From assembly GCA_036961295.1 (NCBI GenBank), contig JBALVX010000002.1, positions 124,001-188,000 on the forward strand: 64,000 bases of DNA, given 5' to 3'. A model generated the notes under the pieces. It saw nothing but the letters and a program-made list of their open reading frames with translations. It was not told the DNA's origin and ran no database searches. Both the position numbers and the translations under genes were made by a program. Positions 1 to 8,521 of this stretch are shown piece by piece. The DNA is from JAGPUQ01 sp036961295. GTDB lineage: Bacteria; Pseudomonadota; Gammaproteobacteria; Pseudomonadales; Porticoccaceae. Each line of letters starts with the position of its first letter. The stretch's first letter is position 1.

Positions 1-130
1 TCTGCGCGCTTGAGCACGACTTGTCGTTGGTCCGTGAATCACAGTTGGGCGAAAGTACTCGGCGAGCGCCGCTGCACCAGCCATCCGCACTGATGACGGC
101 GCTTTTAATGCCGCGTTCCTCTAAAACCAT
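1..130 (-). CDS. ampD: N-acetylmuramyl-L-alanine amidase AmpD, N-terminal part only
   Basis: The minus strand opens at an ATG at 130-128 and stays open to the window edge (43 codons). Residues 17-31 read roughly GW..GARRV.SPN.D.R, which matches the start of AmpD, the cytoplasmic zinc amidase that cleaves anhydro-muropeptides during cell wall recycling. The zinc ligands and the rest of the protein lie outside the window. The place fits: in pseudomonads ampD sits beside the DUF1631 gene and nadC. The first 16 residues are not conserved in AmpD and overlap a degenerate tandem array (120-232), so the N-terminus may have been remodelled by the repeat. The identification rests on a short stretch. 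Confidence 0.62.
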   Translation of the reverse strand, partial: MVLEERGIKSAVISADGWCSGARRVLSPNCDSRTNDKSCSSAQ

Positions 131-232
131 TGCCCTTTAAAACCACCACCCTTTAATCCCATGCTGTCTTCAGTTACGCGGTTCTTTAATACCATTATTT
201 TTTTATACCACTGCTGTTTAATGCCTCTGTCT
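120..232. repeat. Degenerate tandem array, period about 16 bp, seven units
   Basis: Seven units of 16-17 bp follow one another (120-135, 136-151, 152-167, 168-183, 184-200, 201-216, 217-232), most with a core like TTTAAtACCAnTGC. The array fills most of the ampD/DUF1631 gap and covers the proposed ampD start codon. No other function is visible. It belongs to a class of short arrays found throughout the window. Confidence 0.6.
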
Positions 233-299
233 TTCCATAGGAATTTTTTGACATTATCGCTTCCTAACGTCACTTAAGATTGGGTGATGATAGCCGAAA

Positions 300-2540
300 T
301 CAATTTTCGTTGGCGGCTTTTTGACTGATGACATCGAAGGCTTCGGTGAGTGCCTCGTCAAACAAATGAGAATTGTCGAGCACCACCAGATTACCTTCTT
401 TCATCGCCACAGCCAGGCGATAGCGATGCGCCTCTGCAATTTTATTCCCCGCCCGGTCGCCAAATACGAAGGTATTAGACGACGGCACAATGCCCAATAA
501 ACGACCACAGATCGGCTCCCCGGTGATACTGCGAAATTCCACCCAACTATCCCGGGCAATGGAATCGACTCGGCTAAGATCGCTGTCAACCAACTGGGTC
601 ACCAAGCCTTCATCCATGGGATGAGATTCCCCGGGGATGGAAAGCTGCAAAGTATCGGTAATGACTCGCACGAAGTACTGTCCCGCATCGCGTGCCTCGT
701 CTTTCTCCAGCACAATGAGGGAAGACCCAACGTGATCCGTTGCAAAGAAATCATCTATCAACCGCAACAACCTGGAAGACTCAAAGCTATCGTAGGCAAT
801 ATGCTCAAGGGCGGCGGCCAGGGCCACCAACAACTTCTCAACATAAACCACCTCGGCGGAATCAGGGTCGGCCACCAAACCCACGAGCTGATCCAGTAAA
901 TGCACCCCAGTGTGCCATTCCGGAGAGTCTACACCGTGTTTAACATGGGCTAAAAAAAGCACCTTGCACCAGGCTTGTTCAACCAGGTCGAGAACAAACA
1001 AGGGCTGCCCGGCACCACACACCCTCGATTTTAGTACCTTCTCTACTTGCTCATAAGCACTGTTAGTACGCTCCGTGGCAATGGCTTCTTCCATGGTGCG
1101 CGAGCCCAGACGAGCACAGCGACGGCGATCTTTTTCTGCCAGCTCGATAAATTCTGAGAGTAAATCCGTCAGGCTGCGGGTGTCGTGCTGAAGGCTCCGC
1201 AAGCGGTTAATGACATCATCTATTTTTTGATACAGAGGGTCGGCGGCGGGCGTACTTCCGAGTTGAAAACTACTGGCTACTGCCGCAATTTCGTTTAACA
1301 AGCGTCTTGCCGGATGGTATTCGCGATCGAGAAAACCGGGGTCGCTGATCGCCAGATTGACCGCAGGCAATTCAACTTTACCAAGCAGGCCATTCAGCAC
1401 ATCCGGCGACCACCGGCGCTTGCCCACCTGCTCGAATAAAGCATCCATCAAGCCCACGATGTGCTGATCAACCGGGTGTAGCTGATCAAAGTCCTGACCC
1501 TGACCCGCTAGCGCCTCGTCGATTTGCTCGCGGATACTGGGGCGCTCTGTATTCGCCGCAGTCACGTCACCCAACTGCAACAAGGCAGTCACGGCTACAC
1601 TCAGTGGCGGATATTGGATATCGGGAGAGGCCGCGGCAACTTGCGCTTTTACTGACTCTGGCAATGCATCGAGAAGGCGAGCGCTGGCGCGTCCCAAAAT
1701 GCTCTGCGCCGTTTCCGTCTCAGTAGTAGTTGGCGCTTCAAGCTCCGAGCTCGGTTTCTCATCAAGGTGTTTATCGAGCCGGTTATCGTCTACCAGGGCA
1801 TTTTCAACCGGAGTATCTTCGGCCGATGTATCAGTGAAGGTCGGTTTTACACCTAAATCCGCGAGCAATACATCACATTCGTCAAGAAAGGTCGGCAAAC
1901 CCGCCAAAACCACCTGCTCAAACAACTTTAGCAAACTAATGCGTGGCAACAGTCCAACATCTACCTTACGGCTACGAGTGTCGAAACTATTTACCAGATA
2001 TTCGGGCTCGAAAGGTGAGAGTGCTGCGTCCGGAACTCGCTCCAGGATCGTGGTCAATCTGCCATTAAGTTGGCGCAATACCGAATGAACACTCGCCCTC
2101 GATACAGATACCATCGTGTCCATAATGATAATGGCTTCCAACTCATCGTTTTCTACCAACGCGAGACTGTCCAGGCTCACATCGCCATCAGGACCCGACT
2201 GCGGCTCTGCTCCTGAGGCACCGGGCGAGCTTATTTTTGTCCCACTAGCGAAATACTTATTGCCTTCCTGCTCCACCGAAACCGTTAGAGTAAAGAAAGC
2301 TTCGGCGACTTGATCTACAATATCCGCCTGGATCTGGCTACGCTGAGCACGCAGCATTTTCATGGCGTCAAAGTAAACGGTTTGTAAGGCCACATCGGGG
2401 CTGGAGTCTGCGGCTTCAAAGAAAGCCTCGTTGACCTGAGCAAACACCGCTTCTAAACCATCGGCCAAAAACGAACGGTGCCGATCTGCAAGCATACGCA
2501 GCATGCCTGGCAAAGTGGAAGTACGAGTTTGTTCTATCAA
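300..2540 (-). CDS. DUF1631 domain-containing protein
   Basis: A 746-residue protein of the DUF1631 family, found in pseudomonads and relatives; its function is not established. The family assignment rests on overall character and on the neighbourhood: the same gene lies between ampD and nadC in Pseudomonas. The sequence is acidic and mostly alpha-helical in character, has no signal peptide or membrane segment, and has a low-complexity Glu/Thr stretch near residues 240-275. The start is TTG at 2540; an in-frame TAG lies just upstream and no ATG/GTG intervenes, so the alternative is the ATG at residue 13. It is divergent from nadC across about 230 bp. Confidence 0.8.
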   Translation of the reverse strand: MIEQTRTSTLPGMLRMLADRHRSFLADGLEAVFAQVNEAFFEAADSSPDVALQTVYFDAMKMLRAQRSQIQADIVDQVAEAFFTLTVSVEQEGNKYFASGTKISSPGASGAEPQSGPDGDVSLDSLALVENDELEAIIIMDTMVSVSRASVHSVLRQLNGRLTTILERVPDAALSPFEPEYLVNSFDTRSRKVDVGLLPRISLLKLFEQVVLAGLPTFLDECDVLLADLGVKPTFTDTSAEDTPVENALVDDNRLDKHLDEKPSSELEAPTTTETETAQSILGRASARLLDALPESVKAQVAAASPDIQYPPLSVAVTALLQLGDVTAANTERPSIREQIDEALAGQGQDFDQLHPVDQHIVGLMDALFEQVGKRRWSPDVLNGLLGKVELPAVNLAISDPGFLDREYHPARRLLNEIAAVASSFQLGSTPAADPLYQKIDDVINRLRSLQHDTRSLTDLLSEFIELAEKDRRRCARLGSRTMEEAIATERTNSAYEQVEKVLKSRVCGAGQPLFVLDLVEQAWCKVLFLAHVKHGVDSPEWHTGVHLLDQLVGLVADPDSAEVVYVEKLLVALAAALEHIAYDSFESSRLLRLIDDFFATDHVGSSLIVLEKDEARDAGQYFVRVITDTLQLSIPGESHPMDEGLVTQLVDSDLSRVDSIARDSWVEFRSITGEPICGRLLGIVPSSNTFVFGDRAGNKIAEAHRYRLAVAMKEGNLVVLDNSHLFDEALTEAFDVISQKAANEN

Positions 2541-2773
2541 GACCGATGCAACCTAGCCAATAAAAGCGATTAAGGAATGCTTATTCCAAAGTAAAATCAT
2601 ATTGTTATGACCCAATCTTCTATTCAAACATAAACAATGTCAAGTAATACGATGCCTGTCACCGCCGCCTACACTCGACTCAAGCAACTCCAGCTCGAAC
2701 TCGCCGGCCGCTACCCACCGCGCCGTTGGTTACAATAGCCATTAACGTAGACACAACAACATCAAGGCAAAGC

Positions 2774-3658
2774 ATGAATATCGACCCAGAACTTCAGCAA
2801 GACATCAGTGACAGCGTAGCAAAAGCGCTAGCCGAAGATATCGGCAGCGGCGACATTACCGCCCAACTGATTCCCGCTGAACATAAAGCGCAGGCAATGA
2901 TTGTAACCCGCGAAGACGCGGTGGCATGCGGTTTACCCTGGGTCGACGCAATCTTTGCCCAGCTAGACCCCGGAATAAAAATCGACTGGGCCATTAGCGA
3001 AGGCGATAATATTCAAGCCGGGCAAACACTCTGCACCTTGAGCGGCAAGGCCCGCAGCTTGCTCACCGGTGAACGTGCGGCCTTGAATTTTTTGCAAACG
3101 CTATCGGGCACCGCAACCGTTGCCCGTCACTATTCAAAATTGGTAACAGACAGCGGCATTACGATTCTCGACACCCGCAAAACTCTACCCGGCCTACGTT
3201 TAGCACAAAAATATGCGGTACGTATTGGCGGCTGCCAAAATCATCGCATTGGCCTTTACGATGCTTTTTTAATTAAAGAAAATCATATCGCCGCCTGCGG
3301 CGGTATTCAGCAAGCGGTGCAACGCGCGCGCGTAATCGCCCCGGGTAAGCCCGTGGAAGTCGAAGTTGAAAATCTGGAAGAATGCCAGCAAGCCTTAGCG
3401 GCCGGGGCCGAACGTATTATGCTGGATAATTTTTCATTGGTTGATGTCACCAGGGCCGTTGTCTTACGTGACAATCAACGCGACGATCAGAACGGCAAGC
3501 ACCGCACCGAACTTGAAGTGTCGGGAAACATTGAAGGTGAGGCCATAGGTGCTTACCGCAATTCGGGCATTGATTTTATTTCCAGTGGCGCGCTGACCAA
3601 ACATCTAAAAGCAACGGATTATTCGATGCGCATTACATCACCCAACTTAACTGAATAA
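2774..3658 (+). CDS. nadC: Nicotinate-nucleotide pyrophosphorylase (carboxylating)
   Basis: Quinolinate phosphoribosyltransferase, 294 residues: converts quinolinate and PRPP to nicotinate mononucleotide, CO2 and PPi in de novo NAD synthesis (cytoplasm). Recognisable family blocks are ALAEDIGSGDIT near the N-terminus, the TLSGTAT segment, DTRKTLPGLR with its substrate-binding Arg/Lys residues, KENHI, EVEVENLEE and IMLDNF. The ATG at 2774 is preferred over the in-frame upstream start at 2726: it gives the normal family length and has an AAGG-type ribosome site upstream. Divergent from the DUF1631 gene and convergent with the ligase gene 15 bp downstream. A TACAAT hexamer at 2731-2736 could be a -10 element but has no good -35 partner. 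Confidence 0.95.
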   Translation: MNIDPELQQDISDSVAKALAEDIGSGDITAQLIPAEHKAQAMIVTREDAVACGLPWVDAIFAQLDPGIKIDWAISEGDNIQAGQTLCTLSGKARSLLTGERAALNFLQTLSGTATVARHYSKLVTDSGITILDTRKTLPGLRLAQKYAVRIGGCQNHRIGLYDAFLIKENHIAACGGIQQAVQRARVIAPGKPVEVEVENLEECQQALAAGAERIMLDNFSLVDVTRAVVLRDNQRDDQNGKHRTELEVSGNIEGEAIGAYRNSGIDFISSGALTKHLKATDYSMRITSPNLTE

Positions 3659-3673
3659 AACCAACCCTCCGCA

Positions 3674-5380
3674 TCACTCGGATAAAGTTACATTACTCAA
3701 TTGCGGATGCTCACGCGTTAATGATTTCAAACCCTGCGCCGCATCCTCGTATTGCTGAGGTCCATGTAGTATTTTCAATCTCAACAACTCCAACTCGGCT
3801 TCTTCATATCTGCCATTAATCCCCAGTATCCGCGCATATTGAAACAGGAACGGCGGAAAAGGATAGCGGTGAGCGACCCGCCCCATCGCCTCAATCTCGA
3901 CTTCTGACATATTTTCATTGGCATCTGTTCTCACAAAACGCTCAAATCCAGCGAGCTGGGTCAACAATACGATCGGCCGCTCATCTCTGGGGACATATAT
4001 ACCGCGCGCCTCGAAACGCATCTGTCGATTGTTTGCTTCAAGGGTTCCATGTTCGAGAAACACCCGACTCATTAAAACCACCCCGACCAACAGGGCAACA
4101 GAAAATATCAGCCGCGGAACCGCAATTGTTTTTATCCGGTACTTACTATCGACAATCCCCGCAAACAACCCCACCGGGAGTAAAAAGTAGGCGTATTCCA
4201 GTGGGAACTCTACCAGGGCATGGATGCCGACAACGCCAATCGCCGCAAGTCCGTACCAACTTTCGACATCCCTGCAAGACCAAAAGCGGGACAGTACCCA
4301 CCAGGCCATTAACAGTAATAACAAACCACCCAGTACCACGCCATTCCAAATCAACAAATCCAGAACAATACTGTGGCTATGAGCGAATTGCGAAGAAATA
4401 TCGTAGTCATCAACCACTGCAACCAGGGCAATAATTACCTGATTCCAACCGTAGCCAAACAGGGGTTCGCGTAGTGCCGCATCCAACAATTGTGGCCAAA
4501 CATCCATACGAACCGCGCTTGTGCGATCAGCCAGGGATTCGGAATCCAGCCCATGGTAAAACCATTCCGCGGCGGACGGCAACAGAAACACCAGGCCGAA
4601 AAATAGCGCGACAGCACCACAAACTTGCCAACGAGGACACTTTAAACTCAGACGCTGGGGCTGCCACATTAGCCACCCGGCGACAAAAACCATTACCAAA
4701 ATAGAAGTACGCGAACGTACCATTGCAATACCTGCTATCAGCAACACTGCGAACACCCATGTCAAGGCCCCGCTCAGTTTGCCCCGCTCTGTCAAATAAA
4801 CCGCCGACATCAAACCCAGAAACAATAACGTCGCCAGATTATTGGGTTGACCCAGGTTAGCGTAGGGCCTGTCTCCCATAGGGATAGTCATAAACCATAA
4901 ACCCTCCCAAACACTCAACCATTGCCCCGCTGCTACCACAAAAGACAAAAAGGCCCCGACAAGCAACAGGCAGGCTACGATCTCGCTTATGCCCCAGTCT
5001 TTCTTCGGCGGCTCGTGCGCAAGAATCCCGCCCAGGACATAGACCAGGGTTAGGCCGCCCAGGTATAACGTCGCCATTACCGCGTCGCCCAGGAAAAGAA
5101 TTTGCCCGCCGCCATATTGCACTAAGGGCACACAACTTAGCGCCGCCAACACCAGAACTATCCAGGGCACCAAGTCGGCTTTCAATAAACGCTCGACCTG
5201 TAACCAGAAAACGGTAATACCCAGTAACACGAACCCTACTGCCGCTACAAATTCATTATAAAATGCCGTCCAGGGAAAGTAGTGATTGGGCAACAACCAC
5301 GCCAGCACTACGCAGAGGCCAAAACACAAATAGAGGTAAGCAGATAGTTTGTCAGTTACTACAGAGATATTTTTAATCAC
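3674..5380 (-). CDS. PglL/Wzy-type O-oligosaccharyltransferase (pilin glycosylation ligase candidate)
   Basis: A 568-residue polytopic inner-membrane protein of the O-antigen ligase/PglL superfamily, which transfers lipid-linked glycans to protein or lipid A in the periplasm. Around a dozen hydrophobic helices fill residues 1-440. A large periplasmic loop carries the family-type stretch FGYGWNQV followed by QFAHSHSIVLDLLIWNG (near residues 315-350, with the conserved His residues). The C-terminal 110 residues are soluble and TPR-like. GTG start at 5380 with an AAGGA site upstream. Lying directly downstream of pilA, it is best read as a pilin glycosylase, as with tfpO/pilO and pglL beside pilin genes elsewhere. 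Length and domain order suit PglL better than TfpO. Substrate is inferred from context only. Confidence 0.8.
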   Translation of the reverse strand: MIKNISVVTDKLSAYLYLCFGLCVVLAWLLPNHYFPWTAFYNEFVAAVGFVLLGITVFWLQVERLLKADLVPWIVLVLAALSCVPLVQYGGGQILFLGDAVMATLYLGGLTLVYVLGGILAHEPPKKDWGISEIVACLLLVGAFLSFVVAAGQWLSVWEGLWFMTIPMGDRPYANLGQPNNLATLLFLGLMSAVYLTERGKLSGALTWVFAVLLIAGIAMVRSRTSILVMVFVAGWLMWQPQRLSLKCPRWQVCGAVALFFGLVFLLPSAAEWFYHGLDSESLADRTSAVRMDVWPQLLDAALREPLFGYGWNQVIIALVAVVDDYDISSQFAHSHSIVLDLLIWNGVVLGGLLLLLMAWWVLSRFWSCRDVESWYGLAAIGVVGIHALVEFPLEYAYFLLPVGLFAGIVDSKYRIKTIAVPRLIFSVALLVGVVLMSRVFLEHGTLEANNRQMRFEARGIYVPRDERPIVLLTQLAGFERFVRTDANENMSEVEIEAMGRVAHRYPFPPFLFQYARILGINGRYEEAELELLRLKILHGPQQYEDAAQGLKSLTREHPQLSNVTLSE

Positions 5381-5656
5381 GTATCGTTATCCTTATTTTT
5401 TCGGCAATGGCTCGGCGCTTGGTGAGTACTCTTATTAGCGGCTAAACCCCTTTCCTGGCTAGGTGATACCCGGCCAAAAATGTGTAGTAAAACTACCGAC
5501 CCGCACCGGAGGGTTAAGCCGCGAGCCGGAACAAAAACACGTGGGCTTTGGAATAATAACGTCAGCATAAGCTACGCAGGATATCTAAACCGTTAAACGT
5601 GTCAAACTGACGACAAAAAAAACCATCCCAGTATAAGGGGTTCCCAACCTTCGGCG

Positions 5657-5688
5657 ACCCGATAACCGAAAAACCCGAGAACCCGAGG
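5657..5688. repeat. Short tandem array, period 8 bp
   Basis: Four 8-bp units (ACCCGATA, ACCGAAAA-like, ACCCGAGA, ACCCGAGG) lie head to tail between pilA and the ligase gene. Short and degenerate; listed because similar arrays recur in the window. Confidence 0.4.
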
Positions 5689-5785
5689 GAACGCTAACTA
5701 CCAGTCTACTCACACAGCAGAGCCAAAACAGCTATAAATCCATCATCGCCGACAAGAACAAAGCGTGCCCAACTAAATAAACAAG

Positions 5786-5818
5786 CAAAAAAAAACAGCG
5801 CCTTTCGGCGCCATTTTT
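5786..5818 (-). terminator. Rho-independent terminator of pilA
   Basis: On the minus strand a GCGCC/GGCGC stem with a four-base loop (5798-5811) is followed by a run of nine T residues (5795-5787). It lies about 40 bp after the pilA stop codon, so pilA is probably a one-gene transcript. A shorter T run on the other side makes it weakly bidirectional. Confidence 0.85.
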
Positions 5819-5853
5819 ATATCACTCTGTTGCTAATCAAGCAGTCACAGAGC

Positions 5854-6342
5854 TTACTGACCGCGGCAAGAACCGGGCAGATACTTAGTGGGCATAGTAG
5901 TACCATCTGTAGTGTTACCACAACGCCAGCCGTAAATATTGCCACCAACATCGGTATTAGTTAACAGCGTAGTCGAGTCGGTCATAGGTGTTAAAGTAAC
6001 GACCACTCCGCTTGCCGCAGCAATCAGATTTCGCGAGGTGATTGAAATCAGACCCGCATTACTAGTCACAATCTGAGCAACATACTTGGTGCCTGTTTCT
6101 GTAGCAGACACTTCACAACCCCACGCATTTGCCGCAGGCAAAACCGAACCTACCGCTGATTGCACAGTTTCTGTGATAGAAGTACGACAAGCACTACCGG
6201 CTAAAATAATTTCCGATACTTTGGCACGAACCGTATAATCTTGGTAAGCAGGCAGCGCTACCGCAGCCAGAATACCGATGATCGCTACTACAATCATCAA
6301 TTCGATAAGGGTAAAACCCTGTTGTTGTTTACGTTGCTTCAT
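5854..6342 (-). CDS. pilA: Type IV major pilin
   Basis: Prepilin of 162 residues. The basic leader of nine residues ends in Gly9, followed by the conserved FTLIELMIVVAIIGILAAVA segment: PilD would cut after Gly9 and methylate Phe10, and Glu14 (Glu5 of the mature pilin) is present. The remaining ~120 residues form a variable globular domain with four cysteines (52, 76, 141, 159); the last pair frames a C-terminal disulfide loop as in type IVa pilins. The protein ends CRGQ, so the C-terminal Ser that TfpO glycosylates in some Pseudomonas pilins is absent. An AGGAG site lies just before ATG 6342. A sigma-54-type promoter lies upstream and a terminator downstream. Confidence 0.95.
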   Translation of the reverse strand: MKQRKQQQGFTLIELMIVVAIIGILAAVALPAYQDYTVRAKVSEIILAGSACRTSITETVQSAVGSVLPAANAWGCEVSATETGTKYVAQIVTSNAGLISITSRNLIAAASGVVVTLTPMTDSTTLLTNTDVGGNIYGWRCGNTTDGTTMPTKYLPGSCRGQ

Positions 6343-6410
6343 TGGTTAATTCTCCTAGTTTGGCCTGTTTTAAATTAAATATACTTTATGAGCTTAGGCA
6401 AGTTATGTGA

Positions 6411-6426
6411 TACAAAAGCCATGCCA
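6411..6426 (-). promoter_or_regulatory. Sigma-54 (RpoN) promoter of pilA
   Basis: The minus strand reads TGGCAT-N5-TTGTA (6426-6411), close to the -24/-12 consensus TGGCAC-N5-TTGCA; the GG is kept and the -12 GC is GT. It would start transcription near 6401, about 60 bases before the pilA ATG. pilA of Pseudomonas is RpoN/PilR dependent, so this fits. Not confirmed by experiment. Confidence 0.7.
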
Positions 6427-6490
6427 AAAAAAATAAACCTTACATTTCAGCTGGTTAGAAAAAATACAGCAACTTATAAAAGAGTAACCA

Positions 6491-6525
6491 TGACAACAAA
6501 ACGGGAATGCTGACAGATATTGTCA
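6491..6525 (-). promoter_or_regulatory. Possible PilR enhancer sites
   Basis: Three TGTCA/TGACA motifs lie 90-125 bp upstream of the predicted pilA start point: 6491-6495, 6511-6515 and 6521-6525. The last two form the dyad TGACA-N5-TGTCA. The known PilR site is built from TGTC-containing repeats at about this distance. Assignment is by motif and position only. Confidence 0.4.
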
Positions 6526-6793
6526 GTGTGCGCCGATATGTTCAAATTATTTTTTGGAATTATCGATCCATATATAGAGGGGGTCCAGGCGCTTACCAGC
6601 ATCGTCGCGATGGCTTACATTAGCATTTCACTTCTGTTATGAGCTAAATAGAGAACCAGTGCTCTGGACAAACACCTACCGACAAGACTACTATTTACCA
6701 AGTAATAAGGGCTTAACGAATTCACTTTATGTAAATTCTTGCGATAAACAAGCGCCGAACCACTAACAGCAACCCATTCGATACAGTGATGTT

Positions 6794-8518
6794 ATGAACG
6801 CAAGTAACCCCATACTACGCGGCCTGCCACGGCGACTGGTTAACGATGGTTTGCTAAACGAAACCGCCGCCGCTGACGCCGTCGCTGAAGCGCAGCAAAG
6901 TGATATCTCTCTGACCCAGCATCTGGTGGAATCCGGCATATTGTTGTCGCGTGATATCGCCTTCGCAACCGCCCACGAATTTGGCCTGCCTCTGCTTGAC
7001 CTGGACGCCATTAGCATCGAGTCCTGCCCCAAGGATGCAGTCAACCAAAAATTGGTCGAAAAACACCTGGCCCTGCCGCTCAACAAAAAACAAAGTCGCC
7101 TGCAAATTGCTGTTGGCGACCCTACTAACCATAATGTGATTAACGAGATTCGCTTCCAGGCCGGAGTGTCCGTTGAACCGGTGGTGGTCGAATACGACAA
7201 ACTTAAAATTCGGATTGACGAATTTTTAAAAGCGGCCGATGACGAACTCGACACCTCATTTGACTCCATGGACGATGTGCAACTCGACTCGCTCGATGTC
7301 GAAGCGATGGAAGACGATGCCGATGCGGCCGTTACTGCTGATGCCGACGACGCCCCGGTGGTTCGATTTGTTAACAAAATGCTGCTCGACGCTATCAAAA
7401 TGGGCGCTTCGGATATCCATTTTGAACCCTACGAAAAACGTTATCGTGTGCGCTTTCGTACCGATGGCTTGCTTGCGGAAATTGCTAAACCCCCCATTTC
7501 GCTTGCGCCAAGATTGTCCGCGCGCCTCAAGGTCATGTCGCGCATGGACATTTCTGAACGTCGCGTACCCCAGGACGGGCGCATTAAGCTCAAGGTCTCA
7601 AAAAATCGCGCCATCGATTTTCGAGTCAACAGCCTACCAACTCAATACGGCGAAAAAATCGTACTGCGCATACTCGATCCCAGTAGCGCCCAGCTCGGCA
7701 TTGAAGCACTAGGCTACGAAGACGATCAGAAACAGGCTTACATGGATGCCCTGGCCCAGCCACAAGGCATGATTTTGGTGACCGGCCCAACCGGCTCCGG
7801 TAAAACCGTATCACTCTATACCGGCCTGAATATTCTCAATACGCCAGAACGCAATATTTCTACAGCGGAAGATCCTGTCGAAATAAACTTGGAGGGTATT
7901 AATCAGGTACAAGTAAGGGCACGGGTAGGACTCACCTTTGCAGAAGCCCTGCGGGCTTTCCTGCGGCAGGATCCTGACATTGTTATGGTGGGGGAAATTC
8001 GCGACCTGGAAACCGCCGAAATTGCCATTAAAGCGGCTCAAACTGGACATCTGGTGTTGTCCACGTTACACACCAATAGTGCACCGGAAACCCTGACCAG
8101 ACTCGCCAATATGGGCGTACCCGCTTTTAATGTCGCTACCTCGGTCAGTTTGATTATCGCCCAGCGGCTGGCACGAAGGCTGTGTAATGAATGCAAACAA
8201 CCCGCCGACCTACCCGATGCGGTATTAACGGAGGCGGGCTTCGATGCTATCGCTACGCCCAAAGAGGAAATCACTCTCTACGAGGGCGTGGGTTGCGCCA
8301 AATGCGGCCAGAATGGTTCTAAGGGGCGAGTCGGTATTTACGAAGTATTAAAAATGTCCCCTGCCATATCTCGGATCATTATGGAGGGCGGTAATTCTCT
8401 CGAAATTGCTGATGCAGCCAAGAAAGAAGGTTTCAGAACTTTGCGCCAGTCCGCACTTATGAAAACTGCACAGGGTATAATTAGCCTCGAAGAGGCCAAT
8501 CGGGTAACCAAGGACTAA
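6794..8518 (+). CDS. pilB: Type IV pilus extension ATPase
   Basis: PilB, 574 residues, hexameric cytoplasmic ATPase that drives pilus assembly. An N-terminal MshEN/N1 domain (about 1-150) is followed by an acidic linker near residues 150-190 and the GspE-type motor. Walker A GPTGSGKT is at about 331-338, an Asp box (AEDPVE) follows, Walker B is in the IVMVGEIRD segment, and His boxes include HLVLSTLHTN. The tetracysteine zinc element is represented by CNECKQ and CAKC. Length equals the family norm. First gene of pilBCD-coaE-yacG; only three bases separate it from pilC. Confidence 0.96.
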   Translation: MNASNPILRGLPRRLVNDGLLNETAAADAVAEAQQSDISLTQHLVESGILLSRDIAFATAHEFGLPLLDLDAISIESCPKDAVNQKLVEKHLALPLNKKQSRLQIAVGDPTNHNVINEIRFQAGVSVEPVVVEYDKLKIRIDEFLKAADDELDTSFDSMDDVQLDSLDVEAMEDDADAAVTADADDAPVVRFVNKMLLDAIKMGASDIHFEPYEKRYRVRFRTDGLLAEIAKPPISLAPRLSARLKVMSRMDISERRVPQDGRIKLKVSKNRAIDFRVNSLPTQYGEKIVLRILDPSSAQLGIEALGYEDDQKQAYMDALAQPQGMILVTGPTGSGKTVSLYTGLNILNTPERNISTAEDPVEINLEGINQVQVRARVGLTFAEALRAFLRQDPDIVMVGEIRDLETAEIAIKAAQTGHLVLSTLHTNSAPETLTRLANMGVPAFNVATSVSLIIAQRLARRLCNECKQPADLPDAVLTEAGFDAIATPKEEITLYEGVGCAKCGQNGSKGRVGIYEVLKMSPAISRIIMEGGNSLEIADAAKKEGFRTLRQSALMKTAQGIISLEEANRVTKD

Positions 8519-8521
8519 ACC

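Larger units (their letters stand above)
5381..5853. other. Intergenic stretch between pilA and the ligase gene
   Basis: About 470 bp without a convincing gene. It holds the pilA terminator at its right end and a short period-8 array (5657-5688). A 63-codon minus-strand frame at 5377-5568 has no recognisable features. I looked for the tRNA-Thr found after pilA in some Pseudomonas strains and did not see one. Confidence 0.6.
6343..6793. other. pilA/pilB divergent control region
   Basis: About 450 bp without a gene. The left part holds the pilA leader, sigma-54 promoter and TGTCA motifs. The right part must carry the pilB promoter, but I could not pick a clear -35/-10 pair. Confidence 0.6.

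Noticed and set aside
1699..2088. 129-codon plus-strand frame inside the DUF1631 gene
   Set aside because: Ser/Arg-rich antisense shadow with no family character, fully covered by a convincing minus-strand gene.
2652..2738. 28-codon frame just upstream of nadC, possible leader peptide
   Set aside because: No ribosome site, no attenuator hairpin and no recognised motif; its end overlaps a possible -10 hexamer. Too weak to call.
5381..5853. tRNA-Thr after pilA
   Set aside because: Looked for because some Pseudomonas strains have it; no T-loop or cloverleaf pattern found.
7239..7712. 157-codon plus-strand frame within pilB
   Set aside because: Shifted-frame shadow of pilB; composition is not protein-like.
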